Source: Anticarsia gemmatalis (taxonomy: Eukaryota; Arthropoda; Insecta; Lepidoptera; Erebidae). From it: a DNA stretch of 64,000 bases. The stretch covers positions 12,542,001 to 12,606,000 of the forward strand of contig NC_134749.1 of NCBI RefSeq assembly GCF_050436995.1, written 5' to 3'. The notes under the pieces are model-generated. The model ran no database searches and had not been told where the DNA came from. It was given only the letters and a program-made list of their open reading frames with translations. Position numbers and translations under genes: made by a program. Position 1 is the first letter of the stretch; every line of letters starts with the position of its first letter. Shown here piece by piece: positions 37,501 to 49,564 of this stretch.

Positions 37501-40500
37501 TCGCCCTAACAAGTAATAATGCATAATTGCGCCCACCCCATCGGATTATCTACCTGACTGACGACACACAATACATGCACATGCAGTATAAAAGATAATC
37601 ACGGTGCTTGGTTACCTTTGATATGACGCGTGTCGTCGCGACGCCGTACAAACGTAGCTATATTAATACATAACATTTCTATATACATGTCTAGTCGGTT
37701 ATATACAAGGGCTCATACGCATTATTGTATTTTATTGCTTCTTATTGCCATATATTTTGTAGGTCTTTTTTTCAAATTGTCCTCTCGTACGGAAGATTTG
37801 TATGGTACGAAAATTGCCTGCTTTTGTCAAGTTTCGCAATTTTATTTGCAGATATTAGATGTTGAGGGCTTTTGTATATGTCTTTCCTATGTGATATTGT
37901 ATTTTTCATATCGTTTTCTACTTTTATTGAAATTGTTTACTTATATTCTGTTATCAGTCACAATTTTGGTAACAGCATTAAAAGTAAGGATGATTTGAAT
38001 TTTGTCTTTGTTACACTACTACAAAAATGTATTTCGCTCTTCTTTTAATCCCAATTTCTTTGTCTATTTGTGTCGTGATTGATCAGGATTTGTTACATAG
38101 AGGCTATAATTAGACCTACTCATAAACAAAAGCTGTGTTGTTTGTGTGTATTTCATAATTAACTCTTATACATTCAGTGTTGTTAAAACCATATATGAGA
38201 TAGTTGTAAAGCCTATTTTCTTGTTAACTTAAACGTTCTTAATACATCATAAGCTGAGCGTATTACATTTATTTAAAAAACACTTTCTATAATGATAATA
38301 TCTTTGAACCAAACGAACAAAGGAAATCCTAAAATATCCGCTCAGACACCCCTCATATTCCAACTGGAATCTTACTAGACAGAACAATAACAAGTCAAGG
38401 CTCACCCTGACACCGTTGCTACGTACACCACCTTCCCGATTGTTTATTAACAACAAAATACTATGTACCCAATCAAACAAAGAACAAACTTCACAATTAT
38501 ATCGCTTACGTATATATTACATTGACTAAAACGGGGTGGGAGCGAGCGAGACAGATGTATATGTTAGAGGGAGATGGTGAGTGATGGTGATGTTGTTCTG
38601 AGAAGTGAAGGTCCAGAGGCGAGTTGCCTGGGAGATCTCTAGCGGCATGGAGGTGCCTCGATACCGGTCCTATTACCCTTGTGAGTGTTGTACCTTCTTT
38701 GTGTGACTGAGTTCGAACGAGGAGGTCCTTTCATTCGCTTGCAAACACAACTAACACTGTGATAATTCATTTATAATTACTCCATTGAAGGGATTGTATT
38801 GTGTTGAAATTTTCTAATTGGGACTTATATTTTATCTTGCCTTGTAAATACTTAACTTAACAATTTTAGTGATAACGACAAAAAATACTATTTCTTTTTT
38901 CATTAACTAAAGCTTAATTTTCTTGGGGTTTAGGTGTTATTTTTAATTGTTTGTGTGTGTAATGGTATCGTGTTTGTTCTTCAGGCGAGGGTGGTAACGC
39001 CGTCAACTATCATGTGCAGTATGTCACTGAACCACAGGAGATTTATACACAAGGACATCAAACTCATATGTAAGTATCTCGAAGATATTTTCCCTCTAAA
39101 TGAACCTTTTTAAAGTTGAAAAAAAAAAAGAGTTTTATACCTGATTAAAACTAAGTTCTTTGTTTGGTAAAACACATATATAAATATCAATAATATTCTA
39201 AGTGTTATATTTATTTTAACTGTAATGCAATTTACTGTTAGAGAAGTCCTCTGATTACCAAAGCGTAGATTGCATCTCGTTTCTTAAATTATTGTTGGAC
39301 TAACATCACGGTGTACTTACTTAAGACAAGATTTCTTTTTCCTACATTATTGATGGGTTGAGCTTAAAAGTTATATATTTTAAAAAAGTTGATATCTTAA
39401 GAAATTCGGAGCATTGTTTTCCTTAGAAATACATTACTACGAATTTCAGTTACATTTCCAAGAATTTTCCAAAAAAATCAAATTAAAATCATTTATTGCG
39501 TGCCCAGTAACATATACAAAAAGATCTTATACTATAAAAGATATTAATGTTGTATTGTTGTAACGTGTACGTGTCCGTCCAGGGAGACGTTGCGCTCGTA
39601 CCCGGTGTACGGCGTGACGACGGTGGGCGCGGGCGGCGCGGAGGGCACGTCGGCCGACAGCGGCTGGGGCGGCGCCTCCTCCGCCGAGTACACCGCCTAT
39701 GGCGTCGTTGTGAGTACTGGAGACTCCTTTGTGTTACTTTCTTATGTTTTAAGATGATTACAGGATTAACTGCAGGAAATATAAGTGGATCTAGAAGTCA
39801 TTTTGGTTGGGATATAGGAAAGAGGGAAGGTTTTGTATTTCCCGAGGAGGAAAATCCATCAGCTAAATCTCTTTACAGTGTTTTTTAGAACGAACACAAT
39901 GACATGCTGAGCTGACTCTTCTGAACGTGGGATAGGAACATGGACAAGAGGAACCTCTCTGCTTATTGTATGAGGGCCGCTTTGTGTTACTTTCTTCAGT
40001 TCTAGTTTGTTTTAGGTATAAATGCAGGAAATATTAGGGCGTATGTAGAATTAATTTAATTGGCCAAAGACCAAGTCACAGAGTAAATATTTTTACACAA
40101 TACAAGTAGGTACTTTTAAACAAAGGAAAATAGTTTGAACCTACTCGAAATGTAATTACTGTTGTTATTTTTCAGTGTGCTATGCGAAGCAAATGTTTAT
40201 ACAGAATTTTATCTCATTTAGTCTCATACTAAAAAGATCTTGTCGTACAATTTCCAGTTTATTCGTTATCATCCGAGTAGCTTCTGTGATTTCTTTGTTT
40301 AGCGCCGGTCGATTGTCGAAGAAACTACTTAAAAGTAAATAATAACGTACTTATTTCAAAAGATCTTGGCATTTTACAATGGTTCTTCAGACAGTGCAAG
40401 AAAAAAATATTTTCTACGTATTTTCTACGTATTGGTAATTTTCTTTTTCAGTGTTGTTATATTTACGTTTTTCAATTAAAATTTCTGTAAAATTTTCTAA

Positions 40501-43500
40501 TAAGTTCACTCAAAAGATAAAATTTATATCTCTATATAGTTTACCAATAGATTCAGCGTGCTAGCCAGGTAAAACAATGCTACGTTGCTATGCCGACGGC
40601 CGGCGGGCGTTACCGCGTCCCGGCCGACGGCGTCGTCTGCAACAACAATGCAATTACCTAACCTATGCCTTCTATCTTAATATATTCAGTTTTCTTTTAA
40701 GCGCTCTTTATATTTAAAGATAAGGGTTTTGGTATTCTTTAGAACCTACGGATACCTACGTATTGTGGGTAATTTTTATCAGCGGACTGCAGATGGAATT
40801 GGTATAATACGATTTCGTAATTTAAGGCTTCCTGATCATTGACGTAGAGCGAGACTGCGGTGCGGATGAACGGAAGAATATTAACTAATAGGAGTGCACA
40901 AAGCTCCTCTTCAGTGGTTTCCGCACCGCGCTTTTGTTCGGTGTCAAAGGATAGACAGCCATAGGGCTCTGTAACCTATCGTCGTGATTACTGTTGTAAG
41001 TTAGTGTCAGTGGTATAGTAAAGTCCATGGTGCAGGTGGCCGGCGACGAGGCGGAGGCGCCCGCGTCGCCCGCCACGCCGGCGGGCGGCCCCGCGGCGCC
41101 GCGCATGCCGCCCGCCACCGTGCAGTGGCTGCTCGACCACTACGAGACCGCCGAAGGTGACGTATCCTGTAACTATACACACTTTACTATCTCTTACTAT
41201 TACTTACTAAATATTAACTTTATAAAAGTAGTAAGACTTTTAGTTTTGTGTTATTTTGTATTAAGTGCGGATTCAATGCGACGCGGTTGATACTCTCGAG
41301 GATAGTAAAATATTTGTATCGCGCGTTCAGTGTTAGACTAAGTACATCTGTATACCATAGCTAAGTCATTCCGCGCGTCACGCTACGACCAACGCGCTAG
41401 TTCTTGAACCGCGCGGTTTCTCGGTTCTGTTACCGCGCGGTGATGTAGCTGTTTACTTCGATCTTGTACCGCGCGGTCGAAAGTTCCGCGCGGCTCCGCG
41501 CGGTCATATGAACTTAGCCTTATACTTTCCACGCTTACCATCCGTTGCGGACATCTGTGCAACATTTCCGCATCGTACTGAATCGCGCCTGAGCGTCCCT
41601 ATAGTTTAAAACGTCTAAAAGACTTTAATATCGCTATAATTCCCAACAATATATCTGGGCTTTTATTATATTACGCATTTTATTATAGTACGTTCAGTTT
41701 GCATGTTTGCAGCTATCAATATATAAAGTGCCACCGTTACTTATCCGACGGGTATATGACCATGGGCTCTATTTCTTACTGTATTATTTTATGCCGAGTT
41801 TCAGCGCTTTTACAAGAAAATATGACGATTAGATAACACATCACGTTTTAGTACTCTCAATTTCAGAAAAAGATATTACAATCATATTTAGTTTATCAAC
41901 TTTATCAATCAATAATTGGGCTACGTCGTACAACTTTATATTGGTCTATGTACATCAATTACTTAGATTTTCTTGGTCCTTTAAGCCTAAGAAATATATA
42001 ACAGTTAAATCGAGTTTAGATTCTGGGTAGTCTAAGTAACAACATCCCTTTCGACAACAGGCGTATCTCTTCCTCGTTCAACTCTATACGCCCATTACCT
42101 TCGTCACTGCGCCACTCATCGCTTGGAACCAGTCAACGCGGCCTCCTTCGGCAAGCTCATTCGTTCCGTCTTCGTGGGCCTTCGGACCCGACGGCTCGGC
42201 ACCCGAGGAAACTCCAAGTACCATTACTATGGGATCCGAGCTAAGCCGGGAATAGACCAGGAAGACCACGGCGATGACATCAGGGAAGAGGGACAGGAAC
42301 AGCATGATACTGTTGATGATAAGACCGATGTTCTAGACCAGCAGGTAAGTGGGAGGTGGAAGGAATTAAATTGATACTTTTACCACCGACTTTTGATGAC
42401 TAACGGCCAGTTCTGGCTCCGTCAAAAGTAACAGCCAAGGTAAAAATGACATTTTTGTCGAACAAATTTGACTGTAATTTTTTCTTTACCTCTATACTTT
42501 GGCTGTTAATTTTGATGAAAAAATTGGCCGTTAGTCGCTGCGCGTACCAAATTTCCTGTGTCTTTTACATACTTTACAGGGAATCCAAGAACAGTTTCTT
42601 CTTTTCAGAAAATAGCTAGTCTGCAAAATATGGGTGTTAGGCAGACGGTTATATTCTAAACGATATGACCATTGAGCACATTGGCACATTGGTACCATTC
42701 AACTTAATTTAGAAAAACTTAAAAACCCGTTATAGAATATAGAGTTCTTCTACTTTCCAAGTGCTTAAATCCTTTGAACAACCGTGTGCCTACCACCCTG
42801 TATAAAAATAAGAACTTTTTCATTGAATTAACCACATAATTGTTTAACCATAAATGGTGCGTATAGCGAAACATAGCGGAAAACATGTATGTGATCGATT
42901 TCAAGGAACTGAAACGCTGAAGCGGCCAGCTTCTGAAAATCTACTTACTCATAGATCGTTTGAAAACTCATACGAAGTAACGGATTTGGCGTCGGGTTTC
43001 AAATTTTTCTTGTGTTATTATTTCCTTTCTAGGATGACTTTCTACAGTTACCAATATGGAATTATTCTATTTCATTACAAATTGAAAATACCGTGTAATT
43101 TGTCTTAATAAGTAAATGGATCCCGGATCATATTTAATGCTAATTAATTGCAGCGCTAAAATAACAACATTTATATTGTAATTTATTTCAATGCCATTAA
43201 TATTTCACATACAAATACAAAACTACTTCTTTATTCCTAACTTCAAAAGTGCATTAATACTTTATACCTAAAAAGCTTTACAGAACTCGTATACACAAAC
43301 ACACAAAGATAATCTCATACGTGGATATAATACGTCTAGTACACAGATCAACCATCATACGCATTATAAACGTGCAAGTATACCTAGAACCATTCCGTCT
43401 GGAGCATGTACTACATAATGTACGCGACTGTCTGCAATAGCACACGGTACATTGAGGCTTTTGTACCTGTATCTATACACGTAGGCAGTCTAACACAGCC

Positions 43501-46500
43501 TTACTCAGTTCATTCGCAGACTCCGAACTGCACGGTCGGCATTCGTTCGGACGTCACGTTCTATCTCTTTCGCTCTTGTAGTGTTTTGTGTGTGCTATCT
43601 CGCTCGCACTTGTGTCTCCCGTTGCCCGGGTTTCAGCGTTGGGCGTTGCTAGGCGAATCGACGCCGCGTCCCCAGATTGAAAATTTGTACTCCCGTTGCC
43701 ATGTTTTATTTGCGTATTATTTTTGTTTCTGTATTGATCTTGTAATGGACATTGGACAGTTGAATAATAAGGAAAAGAAACCTTTAACGTTTGTAATATA
43801 GCTTATAATGAAATGAGGAGTTATGGCGACATAGAGTCAATTAATTAGATCAGTCGAGGTTATCTCAAAGTTGTAAATATTTTTTGGAGCATATTGTTCC
43901 TGCTTTCATATTTTGAGAAATTTATAGCTGTTTGAGACTTCAAGATGATTAACATTTTCTCCGGGGTCTATCGACTTTTTCATTGGATGTCGAATATGTC
44001 TATCAAACATGAGGCACGTATCGAAGCAATTAGTCTATTATTTTAATATTAATACTTTAATATTAATAGGTCTCTAATAAACAATATCTGAAAAAAAAAA
44101 TGTTGTAAGAGAGTTTTTTGTATGGATGGCCGCGTCTCCTACGCGCCTTGCGAAGCAAATTGGTCTTTTAATAATATAAAGGAAAGTAACATATTTTAAA
44201 AAATGTATCTAATTGAGATGCAGATTTGTCATGTATTATATTTTGTTGTGAGTTAAACGAATCAGGCTCATGACTAAATAGGGTAGTTGATTATTATCAG
44301 TCAAATCAGCTACTCTTTATTAAGTGTCATATCACATTTTAGTATAGAACGGTCTAGTGACATCACAGTTTCGTATTTTCGTTGGTAAAAAATAAGTGTC
44401 TGATAAAATGTTTTAGTCTGTAATAATTAAAATTTCACGATTATTTACGATAAAAATTACATAGAATTAGCATTTTAGATTAACCTTTTACTAGTACAAG
44501 TTTGATAATTTTCGTTAATCCAGTCAAGTTACTTGAGCATTTTTTCGTCACGGGAATTTCTACCCGCGTTTTACAATAAAAACAGTATTAGCGATAGAGG
44601 AACGCGTCTCTTTCGGTTTTACGCGCTCATGCTAATTGAACTTAGTTCGTCGAGCATATGAATTAGGTACAGGCTAACAGGCGAGAAATAGGCAAAATGT
44701 GTATAAAATCATAAGTTACTTATGTAGACTGCCTTCACCGTAGACCGGTTCGGTAAATGTAAAGAAATTTGCTTGAAAAAGACGGACTGTTACATTTCAA
44801 AAATCTCACAACGGCCATTTTTATTAGGAGGGTAGACCGCGCGAGCGTCAGCGCGCGACCTCCCCCACAGCGAACCAACACCGCCAGTACTTGGGCGCGG
44901 TGGCGCCGCCCGAGCCGCCGCCGCTGAGCATCATCGACCTGCCTGAAGATGTGCCGCACGATGCGCTCGATGCACTCCGGAGACATCATAGGTACGTACA
45001 TAATGAAAATAGGATTTAATTATGATGACGTACTTTGTGTTCCCCAGCTTACTAGATTTATGGTTATATGGATTTACCAAAGTTTTCTGTACTATGTGTC
45101 CGGTCAGCCGCAAATTTGTAGCTCTCCTGTCTGTGATTTGAGATTAAAAGCGATTTGTGAATGGACTTTAATGTGTCCGTTTTGTTGCATAGAGAGCATG
45201 GCATAGAATTCCTGGAAGCAGTCGCAGCTCTAGACATAGGCGCAGTGGAGCGAGCTCGGCGCGCCTTCTGGCGGCGGCCGCCCACGTCGCTGTGCCGGCG
45301 CGTGCTGTGCAAGCTGACGTCCCGGCGCGACGTGGCCGCGTGGCTGCGCCTCGCCGAGCTGCAGCTGTACCAGCGCGCCGTGGAGCTGCTGCTGCCCGAC
45401 GTGCTGCGGCCCATCCCGCCGCAGCTCACGCAGGTACATACTGTCGGCTTGTGACGTCATACTGCAGCTAGCACAACTCCCAGTGTCAAGAAAAAATAGA
45501 TTTTACTTAAATTTGCCTCCCGCTTTGAATGATCCTGACTATCACTTACATTTTAAGTCTCAAATGCAAATACTAAGCAGCAACATCCTCTTCTATGATC
45601 CTCTCCTCACCTATGAGTCTCCTATGATCCACGCTTATACAAGTTTTCCATTGCAGTCTATCCGTAACTTCGCGAAGAGCCTGGAGGGTGCACTAGCGGC
45701 AGGTGCTGGGGGTGCTCCGGCCGTGGCGGCCAGGGCGCAGGCGGCGGCGGCGGCGGCGCTGGCGGCGGCGCTGCGGCGCTACACGTCGCTCAACCACCTG
45801 GCGCAGGCCGCGCGCGCCGTGCTCACCAACCACCACCAGATACATCAGGTAACTAAAGTAAACTATAACTAGAGTAACTCATGGACGCTATGGTCCATAC
45901 GAGTGTGTGTCGCCTTGAAATTTACAGATGACAAATGAAACATTATTTTTTGTGTGTAAATGTACTGCCACCAAAGAATAGCGTTCAAGTCGCCTTGTTT
46001 GTTTAAATTAATAAAGGCGAACGGCAGGTTTATATGAAGAATTCGTACAGCTTATAAAATGTCATGTTTAGGTTTACTTTTTGTTTTAATTGGTAGCTAA
46101 TATGATAGACAAGCTTATTTTAAAATTCTTATATTTTTAAAAGTTGGGAGGTAAAAGTTATGTCCATTTTTAGAAGCCCCGATAGTTTGCTAAATTGCTC
46201 AGATGCTGTCAAAACCACAATTCAAAACAACAGCAAATTGGCGGATGCGTAGACGTCAGACGAAAAGTGACGTCTCATGAGATTTTTTTTCTTTAGTTGT
46301 CAACAAATATAAGAAATGGACCAAAAATTATTATTTAAATAAACAAATACTTTCTAATTAATCCGGACTTCTAAAAATAATACTCCCAAATAAAAATAAG
46401 TGACTTAGTCCCCTTAATAAGTGGTACAAATTCTGTTACGAAACAACACAAACTTTAAGCTGTACGAAATCTGCCGATCTCCTTTTTGGAACGTTATGTA

Positions 46501-49302
46501 TTGACTATCTGTTCTTAGTGCGGGAGTTGTCTTTTTTTATAACTTATAAAATAACTTGTATATTTAGATGTTAGCGGACTTGAACCGCGTGGACTTCCGC
46601 GTGGTCCGCGAGCAGGCAGCGTGGGCGTGCTCATGTGGTAGTGCCGCTACTGCACACAAACTTGAAGCTGATTTCAAGGTATGTATTGATCCTCATTTAC
46701 ACTAAAATACGTTTAACTTCGTGGTAAAGATTTTTGCTCATATTGACACTAATTTCGAAAATGTTGGTCTATTGCAGTTTCGATCCGATTGCTTTATTTT
46801 TACACATTTGATTATAACAACTGTTTAACATAAACTCAGAAAGAGTTAGTTGGAATTAAATTGGTTCATACAAGCATCGACAGCATCTTACTGTAGATTT
46901 CAGGAGATGTATTGATGGGTAAGTAATGTATTTTTTACACCACAGGCCACGCTGGGTCGCGGCGCGTCCCTGGAGCAGTGGGCGGGCTGGCTGGAGAGCT
47001 GCGTGCGCAGCGCGCTGGCGCCGCACGAGCGCCGCGCCGACTACACGGCGCGCGCGCGCCGCCTGCTGCTGGACTGGTCCTTCTACTCCTCGCTTGTCAT
47101 ACGGGAGCTCACGCTCCGGTAACGTATACATGAACGTACATGTTTATACGTATACGTACACGCGTCCGTACACGCAAGACAGACGTGTCCGAGGCGACTG
47201 TGCACGTGCTGCGTGCCATATATGTTGACACTCCACACACTATCCATTCGAACTTGAATTGTGAATTTTTGACCCAGTATGGCCTCCATGTGGGCTATTC
47301 AGATGTTTATATATGTGATACAGGTGCTGGAGAGGAGTCTTTGAACCAACAGGCAATAAGACATTAACATGTAATCATGGCAGTAATGTTTACTACGTGT
47401 CCGTGCAGGTCTGCAGCGTCGTTCGGCTCGTTCCACCTGATCCGGCTGCTGTACGACGAGTACGTGTCGTACCTCATCGAGCGCCGCGTGGCCGCGCACC
47501 ACAGCGTGCCCTGCATCGCCGTCATGCAGCGGGTGCTGGTGAGACACATGCACTTAGTTCACATTATAAAGTACGTGTCGTACCTCATCGAGCGCCGCGT
47601 GGCCGCGCACCACAGCGTGCCCTGCATCGCCGTCATGCAGCGGGTGCTGGTGAGACACATGCACTTAGTTCACATTATAAAGTACGTGTCGTACCTCATC
47701 GAGCGCCGCGTGGCCGCGCACCACAGCGTGCCCTGCATCGCCGTCATGCAGCGGGTGCTGGTGAGACACATGCACTTAGTTCACATTATAAAGTACGTGT
47801 CGTACCTCATCGAGCGCCGCGTGGCCGCGCACCACAGCGTGCCCTGCATCGCCGTCATGCAGCGGGTGCTGGTGAGACACATGCACTTAGTTCACATTAT
47901 AAAGTACGTGTCGTACCTCATCGAGCGCCGCGTGGCCGCGCACCACAGCGTGCCCTGCATCGCCGTCATGCAGCGGGTGCTGGTGAGACACATGCACTTA
48001 GTTCACATTATAAAGTACGTGTCGTACCTCATCGAGCGCCGCGTGGCCGCGCACCACAGCGTGCCCTGCATCGCCGTCATGCAGCGGGTGCTGGTGAGAC
48101 ACATGCACTTAGTTCACATTATAAAGTACGTGTCGTACCTCATCGAGCGCCGCGTGGCCGCGCACCACAGCGTGCCCTGCATCGCCGTCATGCAGCGGGT
48201 GCTGGTGAGACACATGCACTTAGTTCACATTATAAAGTACGTGTCGTACCTCATCGAGCGCCGCGTGGCCGCGCACCACAGCGTGCCCTGCATCGCCGTC
48301 ATGCAGCGGGTGCTGGTGAGACACATGCACTTAGTTCACATTATAAAGTACGTGTCGTACCTCATCGAGCGCCGCGTGGCCGCGCACCACAGCGTGCCCT
48401 GCATCGCCGTCATGCAGCGGGTGCTGGTGAGACACATGCACTTAGTTCACATTATAAAGTACGTGTCGTACCTCATCGAGCGCCGCGTGGCCGCGCACCA
48501 CAGCGTGCCCTGCATCGCCGTCATGCAGCGGGTGCTGGTGAGACACATGCACTTAGTTCACATTATAAAGTACGTGTCGTACCTCATCGAGCGCCGCGTG
48601 GCCGCGCACCACAGCGTGCCCTGCATCGCCGTCATGCAGCGGGTGCTGGTGAGACACATGCACTTAGTTCACATTATAAAGTATATTCTTCCGTGTACAT
48701 TTCCCACACACTTTATCGCACATAAAACAACAATCTGCGTGAACGAGCGCACATGCAAGGGGAAAGGAAAGACCAAGCGCTGCGCTCGTCTGTCAAACCC
48801 GCGAAGAAAATCGCGAGCGCATAGCGCGCTGCTTTCCCGCGCGTAATCCTGTGTGTGTGAGTGTAAAGGTGGCTAATGTATTCATCATTTCCGACTGCTA
48901 TCTTCTGTTCTAAGTATGCGGGCAACCCGAACCACACCACTCACGCATTGAAAACACATGCGTTGTCAGTGTGATTGTTAAGTTAATTTTTAATCGCGCC
49001 TTAATATTGTCTTTTACTTTGTAGATAGCACAGATGGCTGAAATAAAACAAATGATTTTCATATAAAATGAAACCATGTAACCGTATACGTTTTACATTA
49101 AATGATTACGTGCACCTGCACGTTACATGTAGAAACAACATCTTATTCCTAATCTTCTATTATCTAGGAACAAGAAGAAGAAGACATCCCAGAAGAGCCT
49201 CTCCGCCTTGAACCTGATGAGGACGACCAGGACTGGGAGTGGGATGACGACGAGGAGGAAGATGAAGAGCCCGAGTGCAAGAAACCTAGGATTGCAGAGT
49301 AA
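28530..49302 (+). CDS. Rfx: RFX2/3-type winged-helix transcription factor (Rfx)
   Basis: Exons: 28530-28569 (tentative start), 29524-29612, 29976-30077, 30610-30712, 38985-39069, 39583-39709, 41036-41156, 42061-42344, 44828-44991, 45193-45433, 45657-45848, 46568-46678, 46946-47118, 47409-47538, 49168-49302. All phases agree: 2097 bp, 698 residues. The RFX DNA-binding domain is at about 210-285 (TVQWLLDHYETAEG, then NAASFGKLIRS, LRTRRLGTRGNSKYHYYGIR). The B, C and dimerisation regions follow (LLLPDVLRPIPPQLTQ, IRNFAKSLEG, RRYTSLNHLAQAARAVL, SAASFGSFHLIRLLYDEY). The tail is acidic and ends CKKPRIAE, as in RFX3. Known role: binds X-box promoters of ciliary genes. The N-terminus is weakly conserved; the 40-bp first exon (MSEMGFENVFYLE) is chosen only because its phase fits. 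Exon 47409-47538 is followed by a tandem duplication of its 3' end. Confidence 0.9.
29230..29268. repeat. Perfect 17-bp inverted repeat
   Basis: ATATTTTTTTACCAGAT at 29230-29246 is followed by TACCT and then its exact reverse complement at 29252-29268. It lies in the first Rfx intron. No family is recognised. Confidence 0.8.
29663..29808. mobile_element. 146-bp MITE in an Rfx intron
   Basis: Left end AAACTATACTCGGCC; the right end in reverse complement is AAACTATACTTAGGCC. The interior includes 'gagtctctcgctcacac' and 'gcacgtttgtaacgg'. A related degenerate copy in opposite-like arrangement lies at about 50855-50970 ('gtgcgagcgagagagtg', 'gcacgtttgtaatgcc'). Confidence 0.6.
31288..31357 (+). 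CDS. Candidate cassette exon of Rfx (weak splice sites)
   Basis: Open segment reading V-QESWSEAAIPLVKVEELSD-QESK when entered in phase 1, the phase left by the Rfx exon ending at 30712. Amino-acid content looks like real protein rather than intron noise. The acceptor has little pyrimidine (gccgtgaag) and the donor is weak (AA|gtcttt). Joined to the candidate exon at 31838 it would continue in phase 2. Confidence 0.3.
31442..31700 (-). mobile_element. Non-autonomous Helitron (Lep1-like)
   Basis: Reverse-strand copy of the 8919-9172 family. It begins TCTATACTTAATATTATAAAG on the minus strand (TC at 31700-31699) and ends GCGCGGGTCAGCTAG. Plus-strand flanks are A (31441) and T (31701). A (GTTT)n run lies near its 5' end. 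Confidence 0.85.
31838..31895 (+). CDS. Candidate alternative terminal exon of Rfx
   Basis: A GC-rich patch following 'acgctatttatag'. Spliced from the exon ending at 30712 (phase 1) it reads G-TLPPPPRPARTVPQY with TAA at 31885-31887. Spliced from the candidate exon at 31288 (phase 2) it reads K-DAAPAAAAGPYRAAILIS with TGA at 31893-31895. Either would give a short Rfx protein lacking the DNA-binding domain. An AATAAA lies downstream near 32082. No transcript evidence is available. Confidence 0.3.
33615..33680 (-). repeat. 'CCCACTGCTGGGCAAAGG' repeat fragment
   Basis: 'cctttgcccagcagtggg' at about 33649-33666 is the reverse complement of the family core; 'ggcctaacccctttc' precedes it. It is in the long Rfx intron. 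Confidence 0.6.
34742..36232. repeat. Long imperfect inverted repeat, arms about 550 bp
   Basis: Left arm 34742-35300 and right arm 35685-36232 are complementary through most of their length. For example, 'ctggagaaatcctacgaaaa' at about 34911 pairs with 'ttttcgtagtatttctccag' at about 36047. A nested pair, AAAAAGCAAATCGC (35536-35549) with GCGATTTGCTTTTT (35672-35685), closes the loop. A transcript would fold into a hairpin over 500 bp long. Confidence 0.85.
36334..36696 (+). repeat. 21-bp tandem repeat, about 17 copies
   Basis: Unit GACCTGATTGAAAATTCGTTA, with copies differing mainly at one T/C position (gattg or gatcg). It stays open in the frame LIENSLD only because 21 is a multiple of three. 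It is followed by a looser 'ggagtttatt' repeat to about 36810. Confidence 0.95.
40557..40661 (+). CDS. Candidate 12-nt microexon or poison exon of Rfx
   Basis: After 'tagattcag' the sequence CGTGCTAGCCAG is followed by 'gtaaaa', so 40557-40568 could be a 12-nt microexon adding RASQ between the phase-0 exons ending at 39709 and starting at 41036. Without use of that donor, the same frame stays open as VKQCYVAMPTAGG-RYRVPADGVVCNNNAIT to a TAA at 40659-40661. Third positions in 40600-40645 are nearly all G or C, as in the real Rfx exons nearby. Confidence 0.35.
   Translation, partial: RASQVKQCYVAMPTAGGRYRVPADGVVCNNNAIT
41408..41503. promoter_or_regulatory. Cluster of five CCGCGCGG palindromes
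   Basis: ACCGCGCGGT occurs at 41408-41417, 41432-41441 and 41468-41477, and the core CCGCGCGG again at 41486-41493 and 41496-41503. They lie in an Rfx intron about 250 bp after the exon that starts the DNA-binding domain. No coding frame explains them. Confidence 0.6.
42398..42536. mobile_element. 139-bp hairpin MITE in an Rfx intron
   Basis: GACTAACGGCCAGTTCTGG at the left matches, in reverse complement, GACTAACGGCCAATTTTTTC from the right end. Further pairing includes GTAACAGCCAAGGTA with TTAACAGCCAAAGTA. It lies 54 bp past the exon ending at 42344. Confidence 0.65.
43490..43690 (+). promoter_or_regulatory. CpG-richer segment in an Rfx intron, possible internal promoter
   Basis: Contains 'cggacgtcacgttc', two 'tc(t/g)ctc(g)c' stretches, and the RFX half-site-like 'ccgttgcccggg' and 'gcgttgctaggcgaa'. 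It lies between the exon ending the DNA-binding domain and the dimerisation exons. There is no coding frame or splice evidence. Confidence 0.2.
47461..48681 (+). repeat. 11 exact copies of a 111-bp unit spanning an exon/intron junction of Rfx
   Basis: Copies start at 47461, 47572, 47683, 47794, 47905, 48016, 48127, 48238, 48349, 48460 and 48571. Each has 78 bp of Rfx exon (encoding YVSYLIERRVAAHHSVPCIA-VMQRVL), the donor CTG|gtgaga, and 33 bp of intron ending 'acattataaag'. I see no differences between copies. The unit is 37 codons with no stop in the Rfx frame, and a second forward frame is also open. Donors therefore recur at 47538/47539 and every 111 bp to 48648/48649. Confidence 0.97.
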
Positions 49303-49564
49303 TAACAACACGAAATTGAACAGTATATTGAGGTATTAGGTCGGAGAAAAAGTCTTTTCGCTTTATAGTATGTATGAACTGATAATAAAATCTCTTTGGC
49401 TTCAAGATTGTGATTCTTGACGTACACGGTTCATCAGGTTTCTTTCAGTGAGCTCGTGAGGTACACAAATATCGAGTTTTATTGTGAAGAGAAAAGATTT
49501 TATTACAAGTTACTATAATGTGAAGACTTTTTCCGCGACCTAATATTACTCTCTCTCATTAATG

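Noticed and set aside
44735..45460. Several minus-strand open frames over 44735-45460
   Set aside because: They are shadows of the GC-rich Rfx exons at 44828-44991 and 45193-45433.
47377..48846. A 489-codon open frame, and a second 442-codon frame, through the 111-bp repeat
   Set aside because: They are open only because the unit is a multiple of three without stops. The start lies in the intron before the Rfx exon and the end in the following intron. The only supported coding part is Rfx exon 47409-47538.
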